This document shows, in pieces, positions 45,765 to 55,809 of a DNA stretch of 64,000 bases. Source of the stretch: Chitinimonas taiwanensis DSM 18899 (GTDB lineage: Bacteria > Pseudomonadota > Gammaproteobacteria > Burkholderiales > Chitinimonadaceae); assembly GCF_900119825.1 (NCBI RefSeq), contig NZ_FPKR01000008.1:160760-224759 (forward strand), written 5' to 3'. Numbering within the stretch: position 1 is the stretch's first letter; every line of letters begins with the position of its first letter. Made by a program: the position numbers and the translations under genes. The notes beneath the pieces were generated by a model that ran no database searches, was not told where the DNA came from, and was given only the letters and a program-made list of their open reading frames with translations.

Positions 45765-45933
45765 GGATATCGATGCCCTGCCACCAGATCAACGCCGCGG
45801 CGATCAGCACCAGCAAAAGCAGCAGCCCGAACAAGCGCTGACGCCGCGCTGCGCGCGGATCGAGCAAGCGCTGCAGCACCAGCCATCCGACCAGCACCGC
45901 CAGCAGCAGGGCGATCAGCTTGAGCACCGACAT
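45754..45933 (-). CDS. Small two-helix membrane protein
   Basis: 59 aa: MSVLKLIALLLAVLVGWLVL, a short charged loop (QRLLDPRAARRQRL), then a second helix LFGLLLLLVLIAAALIWW and the tail QGIDIHVS. It lies between ybeY and the VOC gene and overlaps the latter's start by 11 bases. The consistent hydrophobic/charged pattern and the overlap support coding. No family recognised. Confidence 0.6.
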   Translation of the reverse strand: MSVLKLIALLLAVLVGWLVLQRLLDPRAARRQRLFGLLLLLVLIAAALIWWQGIDIHVS

Positions 45934-45948
45934 CAGCTAGCGCCCCGC

Positions 45949-46683
45949 TCAGGCGTCCGGCGCGCCTTTTTCGCTCGCATACGGGTCGGGGTAGCCGAGG
46001 CTGGCCAGCAAGGCGGTTTCCAGCCCTTCCATGGCCTCTGCCTCCAGTTCGTCCTCGTGGTCATAGCCTTGCAGATGCAGCACGCCATGCACGATCAGAT
46101 GCGCCCAATGCGCTTCCAGCGCCTTGCCCTGCTCGAAAGCCTCGCGCTCGACCACGGCCGGGCAGAGCACCAGATCGCCCATCACCACGTCTTCCATACC
46201 CGGCATCGGCTCGCCCTCGTTGAAGGCAAAGCTCAGCACATTGGTGGCGTAATCCTTGTGGCGGAACTCGCGGTTCAGCGAGCGCGCCTCGGCCTCGTCC
46301 ACGATGCGTACGGTGATCGACGCATCCAGACCAGCTTCCAGCGCCGCCTCGGCCCAGCTGCGAATCAGCTTCTTACCCGGGGTGCCCTTGGGCTTGTCCG
46401 CGTATTGCACGGTCAGGTCGAGCTCACCCAGCACCAGCTCGTCTTCCTGCACATCGTGCTCCACACCGATGCTCAGCGCATTGGCGCTGACCGGGCGCAT
46501 CAAGAGGCGCGCCGGCGTACCTTCCTCGGCAGGGGTACCGATCAGCACGCCATCCGGCGCATCCAGCAGTACATGCAGCTCGCTGCCATCGGCCAGCAAG
46601 AGCCGCAGCTGCTCGGCCTTGACCAGCTTTTCACGCCCCTTGGCGTCGATGGCGAATACGGTAACAGCGGCGGTTTGGCTCAT
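45949..46683 (-). CDS. ybeY: Endoribonuclease YbeY with N-terminal extension
   Basis: Single-strand endoribonuclease of 16S rRNA maturation and ribosome quality control. The YbeY core (about residues 88-244) is normal: [47 protein letters not shown], and the zinc motif [15 protein letters not shown] (His199, His203, His209). The protein is 244 aa against a usual ~155 because of an ~87-residue N-terminal part ([28 protein letters not shown]...) that I do not recognise. ATG 46683 has GGGAAG at good spacing, so the long form seems to be made; internal GTG starts cannot be excluded. Confidence 0.92.
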   Translation of the reverse strand: MSQTAAVTVFAIDAKGREKLVKAEQLRLLLADGSELHVLLDAPDGVLIGTPAEEGTPARLLMRPVSANALSIGVEHDVQEDELVLGELDLTVQYADKPKGTPGKKLIRSWAEAALEAGLDASITVRIVDEAEARSLNREFRHKDYATNVLSFAFNEGEPMPGMEDVVMGDLVLCPAVVEREAFEQGKALEAHWAHLIVHGVLHLQGYDHEDELEAEAMEGLETALLASLGYPDPYASEKGAPDA

Positions 46684-46697
46684 GGGTCTTCCCGGGT

Positions 46698-47045
46698 TCA
46701 GGCAGCGCGCAGGCGCCGCAATTCATTGCTCAGCCAGCTCTTGCTGGGCTGCTCGGCCTTGCCGGGGCAACGCGCGGCATAGGGCTTGCCGCTCAGATAG
46801 CTCTGGCTGGCCAGTTGTTCAATAAAGTCTTCCGCACTGCGGATGCGATTACCGGCCTTAGCGAGCTTCATGCGCAGATGCTCGCTCGCCTCAGAGCTGG
46901 CATGCACGCTGCCATTGCGCACGAACTGGCAGCCGGAGCGGGCCACGAAGTCGAGCAGCTGGTCGATCTCGCGCTGCGCCTTGGCATCCAGCGCCATGGC
47001 CGGCAGGGCAGCCAGTAGGAGGCACAGCAGCAGCGATCTAGCCAT
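46698..47045 (-). CDS. DUF5329 exported protein
   Basis: 115 aa with a signal peptide ([18 protein letters not shown]) and the DUF5329 pattern: [75 protein letters not shown]. Two conserved Cys may form a disulfide. Periplasmic; function unknown. Start overlaps the ybeZ stop by eight bases. It is inserted between ybeZ and ybeY, which are usually adjacent. Confidence 0.85.
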   Translation of the reverse strand: MARSLLLCLLLAALPAMALDAKAQREIDQLLDFVARSGCQFVRNGSVHASSEASEHLRMKLAKAGNRIRSAEDFIEQLASQSYLSGKPYAARCPGKAEQPSKSWLSNELRRLRAA

Positions 47046-48042
47046 GCTTGACCTCCGAGGTCTCGGCCTTGTTGAGCGCCTTGTCGCGCCGGTCATAGGC
47101 ATCGACGATCTTCTGCACCAGCGGGTGGCGCACCACATCGTCAGTCTGGAAGTAATGCAGGGCAATGCCGCGCACATTCTGCAGCACGCTTTGCGCATCG
47201 ATCAGGCCCGATTTCTGATGTTTGGCCAGGTCGATCTGGGTCACATCGCCAGTCACCACCGCGCGCGAGCCAAAGCCGATACGGGTCAGGAACATCTTCA
47301 TCTGCTCGGGCGTGGTGTTCTGCGCCTCGTCAAGGATGATGAAGGCGTGGTTGAGGGTGCGGCCGCGCATAAAGGCCAGCGGGGCGATTTCGATCACGCC
47401 GCGTTCGAACAATTTGGTGACCTTCTCGAAGCCCATCAGGTCATACAGCGCGTCGTACAAGGGGCGCAGATAGGGGTCGACCTTCTGCACCAGGTCGCCA
47501 GGCAGAAAGCCAAGCCGCTCGCCCGCCTCCACCGCCGGTCGCACCAGCACCAGGCGCTTGACCGTGTCGCGCTCCAGCGCGTCGACCGCGCTGGCCACGG
47601 CCAGATAGGTCTTGCCGGTACCGGCCGGGCCGATGCCGAAGGTGATATCGTGTTCCTGAATCGCCTTCAGATAGATATTCTGGCGCGGGGTGCGGCCGCG
47701 CAGATCGGCGCGCTTGGTCTTCAGCACCGGCATGCCGTCCTCGCCCGGCGCAGCCGGCAAGCCGTCTTCCGGCATGCGCAGTTCGATCAGGCTGAGCTGG
47801 ACCTCCTCCACCTCGATGGGCCGATGCGAGATCGAGTAGAAGCGCTCCAGCAACTCCGCCGCCAGCTTGGTCTGGGCAATCCGCCCCGAGATGCTGAAAT
47901 GCTCGCCGCGCCGCACGATGTCCACTTCCAGCGCGGTCTCGATCTGACGCAGGTTCTCTTCCAACGCGCCACACAGATTGGCCAGCCGGCCATTGTCGAC
48001 CGGCGCGAAATGCAATTCCCGAGTGGCGTGGCGGATGCTCAT
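47038..48042 (-). CDS. ybeZ: PhoH-like ATPase YbeZ
   Basis: 334 aa. An N-terminal KH-like region (about 1-90) is followed by the PhoH domain: [36 protein letters not shown] (Walker A), [48 protein letters not shown] (Walker B) and [10 protein letters not shown]. It partners YbeY in RNA processing in E. coli. The start overlaps the miaB stop by four bases. Confidence 0.94.
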   Translation of the reverse strand: MSIRHATRELHFAPVDNGRLANLCGALEENLRQIETALEVDIVRRGEHFSISGRIAQTKLAAELLERFYSISHRPIEVEEVQLSLIELRMPEDGLPAAPGEDGMPVLKTKRADLRGRTPRQNIYLKAIQEHDITFGIGPAGTGKTYLAVASAVDALERDTVKRLVLVRPAVEAGERLGFLPGDLVQKVDPYLRPLYDALYDLMGFEKVTKLFERGVIEIAPLAFMRGRTLNHAFIILDEAQNTTPEQMKMFLTRIGFGSRAVVTGDVTQIDLAKHQKSGLIDAQSVLQNVRGIALHYFQTDDVVRHPLVQKIVDAYDRRDKALNKAETSEVKHG

Positions 48043-49382
48043 GCGGCGATGGTTTCCTTGGTGACGATCTCGCCGCGCAGGCTGTGCGTGGCGGTTTCCG
48101 TGATGCGTACTTCAACGAACTGATTGATCAGACGCGGGTTGCCGACAAAGTTCACCACGCGGTTATTGTCGGTGCGGCCGGCCAGTTCGTTCTCGTTCTT
48201 GCGCGAAATTTTCTCGACCAGCACGCGCTGCACAGTGCCGACCATGCTGCGATTCACCTCATCGGCCAGCTCGTCGATGCGTTTTTGCAGGCGTTGCAGG
48301 CGCTTGAGCTTGACCGCCTCGTCCACCTCATCATGCAGCTCGGCGGCCGGCGTGCCCGGGCGGCGGCTGTAGACAAAGCTGAAGCTCGCATCAAAGCGCA
48401 CATCGTCGATCAGCTTCATGGTGCGCTCGAAATCCTCGTCGCTTTCGCCCGGGAAGCCGACGATGAAGTCGGACGAGATGCACAGATCCGGGCGCGCCTC
48501 GCGCAGCTTGCGCACAATGGCCTTGAATTCCAGCGTGGTGTAACCGCGCTTCATATTGACCAGGGTGCGGTCGGCGCCGGCCTGCACCGGCAGATGCAGA
48601 TGCGACACCAGCTTGGGCAGAGTGCGGTAGCAATCGATCAGCCGCTGGGTCATTTCCTTCGGGTGGCTGGTCGTGTAGCGGATGCGCTCGATGCCGGGAA
48701 TCTCGTGCACGTACTCAAGCAGCAGCGCGAAGTCGGCAATCTCACCGTCTTCCATCTTGCCGAGGTAGGCATTGACGTTCTGGCCCAGCAGCGTGACTTC
48801 CTTGACGCCTTGCTGCGCGAGGTCGGCCACTTCCACCAGCACATCCTCGAACGGGCGGCTGACTTCCTGGCCGCGCGTGTAAGGCACCACGCAGAAGGAG
48901 CAGAACTTCGAGCAGCCTTCCATGATGGACACAAAGGCCGAAGCGCCTTCCACGCGCGCAGGCGGCAGGTGGTCGAACTTCTCAATTTCCGGGAAGGAGA
49001 TATCGACCTGAGCCGCGCCGCTCTCGCGCCGCTTGGCAATCAGCTCGGGCAGGCGGTGCAGGGTCTGCGGGCCGAACACCACGTCCACGTAGGGCGCGCG
49101 CTTGACGATGGTCTCGCCTTCCTGCGAGGCCACGCAGCCACCGACACCGATCACCAGATTCGGATTCAGCTGCTTGAGGTGCTTAATGCGACCAAGGTCG
49201 GAGAACACCTTCTCTTGCGCCTTTTCGCGCACCGAGCAGGTATTGAACAGGATCACATCGGCTTCTTCGACGTTATCGGTCTTGCTCAGCCCTTCGCTGG
49301 CATGCAGCACATCGGCCATCTTGTCCGAGTCGTACTCGTTCATCTGGCAGCCAAAGGTTTTGATGAAGACTTTCTTGCTCAC
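48039..49382 (-). CDS. miaB: tRNA-2-methylthio-N6-dimethylallyladenosine synthase MiaB
   Basis: 447 aa radical SAM methylthiotransferase acting on i6A37 of tRNA. Two iron-sulfur sites: UPF0004 cysteines in [20 protein letters not shown] and GGCVAS, and the radical SAM motif CSKFCSFC near residue 153. A C-terminal TRAM domain follows. The start is GTG at 49382 with AGGTGG seven bases upstream, giving [15 protein letters not shown], the usual family N-terminus. It leads the miaB-ybeZ-...-lnt minus-strand group. Confidence 0.95.
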   Translation of the reverse strand: MSKKVFIKTFGCQMNEYDSDKMADVLHASEGLSKTDNVEEADVILFNTCSVREKAQEKVFSDLGRIKHLKQLNPNLVIGVGGCVASQEGETIVKRAPYVDVVFGPQTLHRLPELIAKRRESGAAQVDISFPEIEKFDHLPPARVEGASAFVSIMEGCSKFCSFCVVPYTRGQEVSRPFEDVLVEVADLAQQGVKEVTLLGQNVNAYLGKMEDGEIADFALLLEYVHEIPGIERIRYTTSHPKEMTQRLIDCYRTLPKLVSHLHLPVQAGADRTLVNMKRGYTTLEFKAIVRKLREARPDLCISSDFIVGFPGESDEDFERTMKLIDDVRFDASFSFVYSRRPGTPAAELHDEVDEAVKLKRLQRLQKRIDELADEVNRSMVGTVQRVLVEKISRKNENELAGRTDNNRVVNFVGNPRLINQFVEVRITETATHSLRGEIVTKETIAA

Positions 49383-49455
49383 GATCGATCCACCTGTGAA
49401 ACGCTCTAAAATCAAGCGCTTATCTTACCCGCCACGCGGCGCTTGCGCATAAGGA

Positions 49456-49487
49456 AAAAGCCCGCCGCCTAATGGCGACGGGCTTTT
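49456..49487 (-). terminator. Terminator downstream of tRNA-Met
   Basis: Minus strand: AAAAGCCCGTCGCC / GGCGGCGGGCTTTT hairpin with a four-base loop and one mismatch, then a T run. Seven bases after the tRNA 3' CCA. Confidence 0.88.
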
Positions 49488-49493
49488 GAAACC

Positions 49494-49570
49494 TGGTGGC
49501 TATGACTGGACTTGAACCAGTGACCCCAGCATTATGAGTGCTGTGCTCTAACCAGCTGAGCTACATAGCC
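49494..49570 (-). tRNA. tRNA-Met (CAT), elongator
   Basis: 77 nt including encoded CCA. Acceptor GGCTATG pairs with CATAGCC; D-arm AGCTCAGCTGGTTAGAGC; anticodon arm CAGCA-CTCATAA-TGCTG; T-arm CTGG-TTCAAGT-CCAG. Closely similar to the E. coli elongator tRNA-Met. The CAT anticodon is shared with lysidine-modified tRNA-Ile, but the sequence fits Met better. Confidence 0.93.
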
Positions 49571-49585
49571 ATCGAAGAGGGCGCG

Positions 49586-49614
49586 ATTATCTAGAGGGTC
49601 GCGACCGTCGTCAA
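49586..49614 (-). promoter_or_regulatory. Sigma70 promoter of tRNA-Met
   Basis: Minus strand: -35 TTGACG (49609-49614), exactly 17 bases, -10 GATAAT (49586-49591), followed by a GC-rich discriminator (CGCGCCC), as expected of stringently controlled stable-RNA promoters. The tRNA 5' end is 15 bases downstream of the -10. Confidence 0.85.
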
Positions 49615-49632
49615 GCCCCCATCACGATTTTC

Positions 49633-50787
49633 TTACAAAGCCCCCGATCGATCATCGCGCCCAAAGCCCGCCAGTAGCGCTGGCAACGCTAGCTGCTTCG
49701 AGAAGGCGATGACTTTGAACAACTCGCCCATCTCAGCCGGGCTCATCAGCTTGTTCAAGGCGACTGTCGCCTTTAGATAGTCGTTCGAGCCCGCCTCCAG
49801 GCGACCCAGGCAATCGAGCACGCCGGCCTCGAGCAGGAAGGACGCCTGCGAGGTGAAGCCCTCAAGCTGCCAGCCGACCTCCATCGCCGCGCGATAAATG
49901 GCCGAGAAGTCCACATGGGTGGTGATGTCCTCCAGACCCGGCAGATGAAACGGATCATCGTGGCTGTGATGGCGGTAGTGGCAGATCAGCGTGCCCATAT
50001 GGCGCTGCGGGTGATAGTACTCGCCGGCCACAAAACCGTAATCAGGCAGGATCAGCGCACCCTGCTTGACCGCAGCCTCCAAGGCACGCACAAAGCCCTG
50101 CGCCTCTAGCTGCACCTCGGTCTGATAGCCGACGGGCAGGTCCAGCTCAACCAGCGCGGCAGCCAAGGCAGGGTCGCTAATGGCGCGATCGGCCCAGGCA
50201 AAGCCCCCCTCCTGCCAGACCACACCACGGCGCTGCCAGCCAACGTCACCCCGCCGTACCAGCTCACAGGGCATCGCATCCAGCAGCTCATTCCCCACCA
50301 CACAGCCGACGAAGTCCGTGGGCAGCGCGCTCAGCCAGCGCACCCGGTCCAGCAAGTCCGGCACAGCGGCTTGCAAGGTGGCACGTTGCCGCTCGGCCAG
50401 ATCGGCCGATAGTTCGAGAATCAGATAGCGCGCGGGCAGCACATCGCGCTGCGCAAGTTCCTGCAGCAGATCGGCCGCTAGCCGCCCGGTGCCGGCACCG
50501 ACCTCGAGCACATCACCGCCGCAAGCAGCCAAGACTTGGGCGACCGGGCCAGCCAAGGATTGGGCGAACAGCGGGCTGAGTTCCGGCGCGGTGATGAAGT
50601 CGCCTGCCGCGCCGAACTTACGGCTGCCGGCGCTGTAATAACCGAGACCCGGTGCGTACAGGGCCAGACGCATATAGTCGGCAAATGGCAGCCAGCCGCC
50701 GGCACGCGCAATCTCATCCCGGATCAGGGCAGTCAGCGCCTGGCTACTGGACAACTGTTCGGCGTCGGGGGCAGGTAAGGAGCGCAT
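49633..50787 (-). CDS. SAM-dependent methyltransferase, MidA/NDUFAF7 family
   Basis: 384 aa COG1565-type methyltransferase. Signatures: FADYMRLALYAPGLGYYSAGSRKFGAAGDFITAPELSPLFAQSLA, the SAM site VLEVGAGTGRLAADLL, GNELLDAMPCELV, and YGFVAGEYYHPQR with HVDFSAI. The eukaryotic homologue methylates an Arg of complex I; the bacterial target is unknown. Divergent from the SDR gene at 50839. Confidence 0.9.
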   Translation of the reverse strand: MRSLPAPDAEQLSSSQALTALIRDEIARAGGWLPFADYMRLALYAPGLGYYSAGSRKFGAAGDFITAPELSPLFAQSLAGPVAQVLAACGGDVLEVGAGTGRLAADLLQELAQRDVLPARYLILELSADLAERQRATLQAAVPDLLDRVRWLSALPTDFVGCVVGNELLDAMPCELVRRGDVGWQRRGVVWQEGGFAWADRAISDPALAAALVELDLPVGYQTEVQLEAQGFVRALEAAVKQGALILPDYGFVAGEYYHPQRHMGTLICHYRHHSHDDPFHLPGLEDITTHVDFSAIYRAAMEVGWQLEGFTSQASFLLEAGVLDCLGRLEAGSNDYLKATVALNKLMSPAEMGELFKVIAFSKQLALPALLAGFGRDDRSGAL

Positions 50788-50838
50788 GTGTTAGATTCGA
50801 TTTCCATTCGAGATCGACCAGTTTAACGAGGCAGAGCG

Positions 50839-51579
50839 ATGCAGGGCAAAGTGGTATTGGTAACAGGGGGTGCGAAGCGCGTCGGTGCCGCCATCGTGCG
50901 CAAGCTGCATGGGGCCGGCGCCAATGTGATGCTTCACTATCGCAGCTCGTCCACCGAGGCACGCGCACTGGCCGCTGAACTGAATCTGCAGCGCCCGAAT
51001 TCGGTCGCCATCAGCCAGGCGGATCTGCTCAATATCGCCGGCCTGCCTGTGCTGGTGCAGCAGACCATCAGCCAGTTCGGCCGGCTCGATGCGGTGGTCA
51101 ATAACGCCTCCAGCTTTTTCCCCACCCCGGTAGGCGAAGTCGACGAAGCCGGTTGGCTTGATCTGATTGGCAGCAATCTGAAAGCCCCACTCTTCCTGGC
51201 ACAGGCCGCCGCACCCGAGCTGAAGAAGACCCAGGGCTGCATCGTCAGTATTGCCGATATCCACGTCGAGCGGCCGATGAAAGGCCATGTGGTCTACAAC
51301 ATCGCCAAGGCCGGTCTGGTGGCCATGACCAAATCACTGGCACGCGAGCTGGCGCCTGAGATCCGCGTGAACGCCGTCGCCCCCGGCGCCAATATCTGGC
51401 CGGACGAAGAATCGGTCTTCGATGAACTGGCCCGCCAGCGCATTACCAGCAGCATCCCGCTCAAGCGCGTGGGCGAACCGGATGATCTGGCGCGCACCAT
51501 CCTGTTCCTGATCCAGGATGCACCCTACATTACCGGCCAGGTCATCAATGTGGATGGCGGTCGCAGCATCTATCTGTAA
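50839..51579 (+). CDS. Pteridine-reductase-like SDR (FolM type)
   Basis: 246 aa. The cofactor loop is TGGAKRVGAAIVRKLH: the TGG.KR pattern marks pteridine/dihydrofolate reductase SDRs (FolM, PTR1) instead of the usual TGxxxGxG. Catalytic residues: Ser of IVSIADIH region, YNIAK (Tyr and Lys), and the terminal GQVINVDGGRSIYL. Probably reduces dihydromonapterin or dihydrofolate. A ribosome-binding site GAGGCAGAG precedes the ATG. Confidence 0.85.
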   Translation: MQGKVVLVTGGAKRVGAAIVRKLHGAGANVMLHYRSSSTEARALAAELNLQRPNSVAISQADLLNIAGLPVLVQQTISQFGRLDAVVNNASSFFPTPVGEVDEAGWLDLIGSNLKAPLFLAQAAAPELKKTQGCIVSIADIHVERPMKGHVVYNIAKAGLVAMTKSLARELAPEIRVNAVAPGANIWPDEESVFDELARQRITSSIPLKRVGEPDDLARTILFLIQDAPYITGQVINVDGGRSIYL

Positions 51580-51802
51580 GTATCGCGCGAGCTACCGATA
51601 GGCAGCCATTCAAACCGCCTGGACTGCATCGCAGAAGTGCGCGGGGACGCGTTTCAGCGCAGCGGCCTGGCCTGCCGGCAACTCGATAGCGTCGAGCCGA
51701 CGGGGAGAGACGAGCGAATCGCGGATTCTGCGCACGCTACGGCTGCGTAGTCGACAAAAAACCCTGTAAAATCACGCGCTTTCGCATTTTCAGGTCAGTC
51801 CC

Positions 51803-52750
51803 ATGGACACCGCAGTCACCGATACCTCGCCCAGCAGCGCTGAGCAAAAAGCCAAGTACAACTTCGACAAGCTAGCCAAGCGCTTGCGCCACGCCGTTGG
51901 CGATGCGATCAATGATTTCAATATGATCGAGCAGGGCGACCGCATCATGGTGTGCATGTCGGGCGGCAAAGACAGCTACACCATGCTGGATATCCTGCTC
52001 AGCCTGCAAAAAAGTGCGCCTATCGATTTCGAGCTGGTGGCCGTCAATCTCGACCAGAAGCAGCCCGGCTTTCCCGAACACGTGCTGCCTGAATACCTGG
52101 CCAGCCTCGGCGTCGAGTACCGCATCATCGAAGAGGACACCTACTCGATCGTTAAACGCGTGATCGAAGATGGCAAGACGACCTGCGGCCTGTGCTCGCG
52201 CCTGCGCCGCGGCATCCTGTACCGGGTGGCCGATGAGCTCGGTTGCACCAAAATCGCCCTCGGCCACCATCGCGACGACATTCTGGAAACCCTGTTCCTA
52301 AATATGTTCCATGGCGGGCGCCTGAAGGCCATGCCGCCCAAGCTGGTCAGCGATGATGGTAAGCATATGGTGATCCGCCCACTTGCCTACTGCCGCGAAA
52401 AGGATATCGAGCGCTACGCCGGTCTGCGCGCATTCCCCATCATCCCCTGCAATCTGTGTGGCTCGCAGCCCAATCTGCAACGCGAGGTAGTCGGTCAGAT
52501 GCTGAAGGATTGGGATAAGCGCTTCCCAGGCCGACTGGAAACCATGTTCCGCTCGCTGCAGAACGTGGTGCCCTCCCACCTGGCGGACCCGAAGCAATTC
52601 GACTTCGTGGGCTTGCAAACTCAGGACAGCCCTTACGCCGACGGCGATACCGCCTTCGATGCGCCAGAACTGCCCAGCAACGAGAACGCCCACCCCTTCG
52701 CCAAGCTCAGCATCCTCGATAGCCGTAATCGCAGCGGAGGCTGTCACTGA
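51803..52750 (+). CDS. ttcA: tRNA 2-thiocytidine(32) synthetase TtcA
   Basis: 315 aa PP-loop ATPase thiolating C32 of certain tRNAs, with an iron-sulfur cluster. PP-loop [16 protein letters not shown] near residue 50, cluster cysteines in [12 protein letters not shown] and [28 protein letters not shown]. Upstream 51580-51802 is non-coding with a TAAAAT about 35 bases before the ATG. It ends one base into the next gene. Confidence 0.96.
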   Translation: MDTAVTDTSPSSAEQKAKYNFDKLAKRLRHAVGDAINDFNMIEQGDRIMVCMSGGKDSYTMLDILLSLQKSAPIDFELVAVNLDQKQPGFPEHVLPEYLASLGVEYRIIEEDTYSIVKRVIEDGKTTCGLCSRLRRGILYRVADELGCTKIALGHHRDDILETLFLNMFHGGRLKAMPPKLVSDDGKHMVIRPLAYCREKDIERYAGLRAFPIIPCNLCGSQPNLQREVVGQMLKDWDKRFPGRLETMFRSLQNVVPSHLADPKQFDFVGLQTQDSPYADGDTAFDAPELPSNENAHPFAKLSILDSRNRSGGCH

Positions 52751-53532
52751 TGCGCTTCGGTCGCCGCATGCACAAATCGTTTGCCGACGATGTGGTCGTC
52801 GACGTCAGCGAGAAGGACGGCATCCGCTCGCTGCACCTGGGCTCGGAAGCCATCCAGAGTTCAATGCGGGTGCGCGATCCGATCGAACTGGTGCTTGGTT
52901 ACAGCCGCTGCATGTTCGCCTTTCTGCTGTTCCGGGAAGTCCCCAAGCAGATGGTGGTGATCGGACTGGGCGGCGGCTCCATACCCAAGTTTGTGCACCA
53001 CCATATGCCGCAGACCCGCGTGGTTGCGGTCGAGCTACTACCCCAGGTGGTCAGCATTGCCCGCAGCATGTTCTGCCTGCCGCCCGACGATGAGCGCCTG
53101 CAGGTCGTGGTTGGCGATGGCGCTGCCTATATCGCTAATCTGCTCGACCCGGTCGATATCATCATGCTGGATGCCTTTGGGCCGACCGGCATCGCCGAAG
53201 CACTCTCTACCGAAGATTTCTTTGGCCGCTGCCGCGATAGGTTAACGCCGGATGGCACCCTGCTGGTCAATCTGTGGGGCTCCGATCCACGCTTCCAGGT
53301 CTATGTCGACCGGCTGTCGCGCGCCTTCGACGGTCAGGTGCTCTGCTTGCCGGCGCGGCAGCGCGGCAATATCACCGCACTGTGTTTCAAGCGCAGCAGC
53401 CACAACCCGAGCTGGAGCAGCCTGAAGGAGCGCGCCGCCATCCTGGAGGCGCATTTCCCGCTCGAGTTCAGCGAATTCGTCACCGACCTCACCCGCATGA
53501 ACGAGCACAACGATCGCCGACTGGCGATCTGA
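52750..53532 (+). CDS. Spermidine synthase-like methyltransferase-fold protein
   Basis: 260 aa. Rossmann fold of the spermine/spermidine synthase family: SMRVRDPIELVLGYSRCMFAFLLF, MVVIGLGGGSIPKFVHHHMPQTRVVAVELLPQVVSIAR, VGDGAAYI, IIMLDAFG. It lacks an obvious full polyamine-site signature, so it is a SpeE-like protein and not a confident spermidine synthase. The start overlaps ttcA by one base (TGATG), indicating coupling. Confidence 0.82.
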   Translation: MRFGRRMHKSFADDVVVDVSEKDGIRSLHLGSEAIQSSMRVRDPIELVLGYSRCMFAFLLFREVPKQMVVIGLGGGSIPKFVHHHMPQTRVVAVELLPQVVSIARSMFCLPPDDERLQVVVGDGAAYIANLLDPVDIIMLDAFGPTGIAEALSTEDFFGRCRDRLTPDGTLLVNLWGSDPRFQVYVDRLSRAFDGQVLCLPARQRGNITALCFKRSSHNPSWSSLKERAAILEAHFPLEFSEFVTDLTRMNEHNDRRLAI

Positions 53533-53615
53533 CGCCACAGATGTCGGCCGCGCTTTCCATCACTCGGCCAATGTGAAAAAATCGCTGCAATTTAACGATT
53601 TATACGGTGATACCC

Positions 53616-54140
53616 ATGCTCGACAGAGACGGCTATCGCCCCAACGTTGGCATCATTATCTGCAACGACAAAAACCAGGTATTTTGGGGCAAACGCGTTC
53701 GCGAACATTCCTGGCAGTTTCCACAGGGTGGCATCAAGTCGGGCGAGACACCCGAACAGGCCATGTTCCGTGAGCTGATGGAAGAAACCGGGCTCAAACC
53801 CGAACATGTACGCATCCTGGGGCGTACGCGCGATTGGCTGCGTTACGATGTGCCCACCCACTGGGTAAGGCGCGAGTGGCGCGGTACTTACAAAGGGCAA
53901 AAGCAGATCTGGTTTCTGCTGCGGCTGGTTGGGCGCGAATGCGATGTGTCGCTACGGGCCTCGAATCACCCGGAGTTCGACGCCTGGCGCTGGAATGATT
54001 ACTGGGCGCCGCTGGAAGCGGTGATCGAGTTCAAGCGAGGCGTCTACGAACATGCGCTGTCCGAATTGGCGCGCTTCCTGCACCCCGTGCCTCGGCAACG
54101 GCAAAACCCTCGTCCGCAACGGCAAGCCAACGCCACCTAA
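53616..54140 (+). CDS. rppH: RNA pyrophosphohydrolase RppH
   Basis: 174 aa Nudix hydrolase converting 5'-triphosphate mRNA to monophosphate to start decay. The N-terminus [40 protein letters not shown] is typical; Nudix box [23 protein letters not shown] with the catalytic Glu set; [19 protein letters not shown] three codons earlier is less likely than the ATG. Confidence 0.95.
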   Translation: MLDRDGYRPNVGIIICNDKNQVFWGKRVREHSWQFPQGGIKSGETPEQAMFRELMEETGLKPEHVRILGRTRDWLRYDVPTHWVRREWRGTYKGQKQIWFLLRLVGRECDVSLRASNHPEFDAWRWNDYWAPLEAVIEFKRGVYEHALSELARFLHPVPRQRQNPRPQRQANAT

Positions 54141-54142
54141 GC

Positions 54143-54173
54143 AAAACGGCATGGAATCCATCCATGCCGTTTT
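54143..54173. terminator. Bidirectional terminator between rppH and aroB
   Basis: AAAACGGCATGGA / TCCATGCCGTTTT with a five-base loop, followed by CTTTT. Lies between convergent rppH and aroB. Confidence 0.9.
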
Positions 54174-54196
54174 CTTTTCCAGCGCCAATGCAAAAG

Positions 54197-55264
54197 CTAG
54201 TGCAGCAGTTCGCGCAATTGCGCCTCATCCAGATAAGCCAGCTCCGATTGACCCAGGCAGTCCATCAGCACAAAACGAATACGCCCATCCAGCACCTTCT
54301 TGTCCTGTGCCATCAGCTCCATCCAGCGCGCGAAACCGAGCTCAGGTGCAGTCGTCGGCAAGTCTGCGCGCTGCAATAGCAGCTCGATACGCGCCACCTC
54401 GTCAGCGCGCAACTTACCGAGCAGGGCCGAGGCCTTGGCAGCCAACACCATGCCTGCAGCGATCGCTTCACCATGCAGCCATACGCCATAACCCAGCCCC
54501 GCCTCGATCGCATGACCGAAGGTATGGCCCAGATTCAACAACGCCCGCACACCTTCCTCACGCTCGTCGGCTGCCACAATACGCGCCTTGTTCTGGCAGG
54601 ATCGCTCCACCGCGTAAGCCAGCGCCTCCATATCGCGCCGCATCAGTGCCGCCATATTCCGCTCAAGCCATTCGAAGAAGGGCAGATCGTCGATCAGGCC
54701 GTACTTGATCACCTCAGCGAGGCCGGCCGAATACTCGCGTGCGGGTAAGGTCTGCAAGGTATCCAAGTCCGCCAACACCAAGCGTGGCTGGTAGAAGGCG
54801 CCAATCATATTCTTACCCAGCGGGTGGTTGATGGCGGTCTTGCCTCCAACGGAGGAATCCACCTGCGCGAGCAGCGTGGTCGGTACCTGGATAAAAGGCA
54901 TGCCACGCTGGTAGATGGCCGCGGCAAAACCCGTCATATCGCCGACCACTCCACCGCCCAAGGCAATCAGCGTTGTCTTGCGCTCGCAGCGATGCTCAAG
55001 CAAAGCGTCGAGTATCTGATTCAAGGTTTCCCAATTCTTGTACTGCTCACCATCTGGCAGCACGATACGCAGGGTGCGAATCCCTGAAGACTCCAGAGCC
55101 TGCTGCAAATCCTCCAAATACAATGCAGCCACCGTCTGATTGGTCACAATGGCGACCCTAGCCTGTGGCAAACAGGCCGCGATCAAGCTAGCGTCTTTGA
55201 GCAAGCCGCTGGCAATCTGAATCTGATAAGGCGCGTGGGCCAACTCAACAGCTACGGTTCGCAT
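54197..55264 (-). CDS. aroB: 3-dehydroquinate synthase AroB
   Basis: Second shikimate-pathway step, NAD- and zinc-dependent; 355 aa. Motifs: [101 protein letters not shown] and the metal His in [11 protein letters not shown]. Start ATG 55264 lies inside aroK (20-base overlap), so the two are coupled. Confidence 0.96.
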   Translation of the reverse strand: MRTVAVELAHAPYQIQIASGLLKDASLIAACLPQARVAIVTNQTVAALYLEDLQQALESSGIRTLRIVLPDGEQYKNWETLNQILDALLEHRCERKTTLIALGGGVVGDMTGFAAAIYQRGMPFIQVPTTLLAQVDSSVGGKTAINHPLGKNMIGAFYQPRLVLADLDTLQTLPAREYSAGLAEVIKYGLIDDLPFFEWLERNMAALMRRDMEALAYAVERSCQNKARIVAADEREEGVRALLNLGHTFGHAIEAGLGYGVWLHGEAIAAGMVLAAKASALLGKLRADEVARIELLLQRADLPTTAPELGFARWMELMAQDKKVLDGRIRFVLMDCLGQSELAYLDEAQLRELLH

Positions 55265-55781
55265 GTTTCTTCTGCAGTTCATGGACGATATGAAGCGCGA
55301 GCTGATTCACGCTCTGGCGGCTGGTATCCACCACAAGATTGGCAACTTCGCGATATAGCGGGTCACGCTCGGCGTACAGCGCCTGCAAACGCCCTTTCGG
55401 GTCTGCGGTTTGCAGCAAAGGGCGGTTCTTATCTAAACGGGTGCGCTGGTACAGGTCTTCGGGAGAAGCACGTAGGTAGATGACGTAACCCTCGGAAGCA
55501 AGGCGATGGCGGTTGTCCGGGTTCAACACCGCACCACCACCCGTGGCCAAAACAACATCCTGCAAAGCAGTCAGCTCGCGGATAGTCTCCACCTCGCGCT
55601 GACGAAACCCCGCCTCACCTTCCAGTTCGAAAATGATAGGGATACGTACGCCCGTGCGCGCCTCGATTTCATGGTCGCTATCGTAGAAAACCTTATTGGT
55701 CAGCCGCGCTAACGCCCGCCCAATGGTGGTTTTCCCCGCCCCCATCAAACCCACTAGAAAAAAATTGCCCGGCAAATTCAT
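55245..55781 (-). CDS. aroK: Shikimate kinase AroK
   Basis: 178 aa. P-loop [15 protein letters not shown] near residue 12, shikimate-binding [13 protein letters not shown] and [19 protein letters not shown], and the lid Arg in [11 protein letters not shown] 55781 ([11 protein letters not shown]) matches the usual family start; ATG 55790 is three codons upstream. Lies between pilQ and aroB, as in many beta- and gammaproteobacteria. Confidence 0.95.
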   Translation of the reverse strand: MNLPGNFFLVGLMGAGKTTIGRALARLTNKVFYDSDHEIEARTGVRIPIIFELEGEAGFRQREVETIRELTALQDVVLATGGGAVLNPDNRHRLASEGYVIYLRASPEDLYQRTRLDKNRPLLQTADPKGRLQALYAERDPLYREVANLVVDTSRQSVNQLALHIVHELQKKHANRSC

Positions 55782-55809
55782 GCCGGGCATTGTAGCGGAT
55801 TGCGCCGTC

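Noticed and set aside
48084..49409. Plus-strand open frame antisense to miaB
   Set aside because: miaB is certain on the other strand; this frame has no domain.
49494..49570. tRNA-Ile (lysidine, CAT)
   Set aside because: Arms match elongator tRNA-Met closely; kept as Met.
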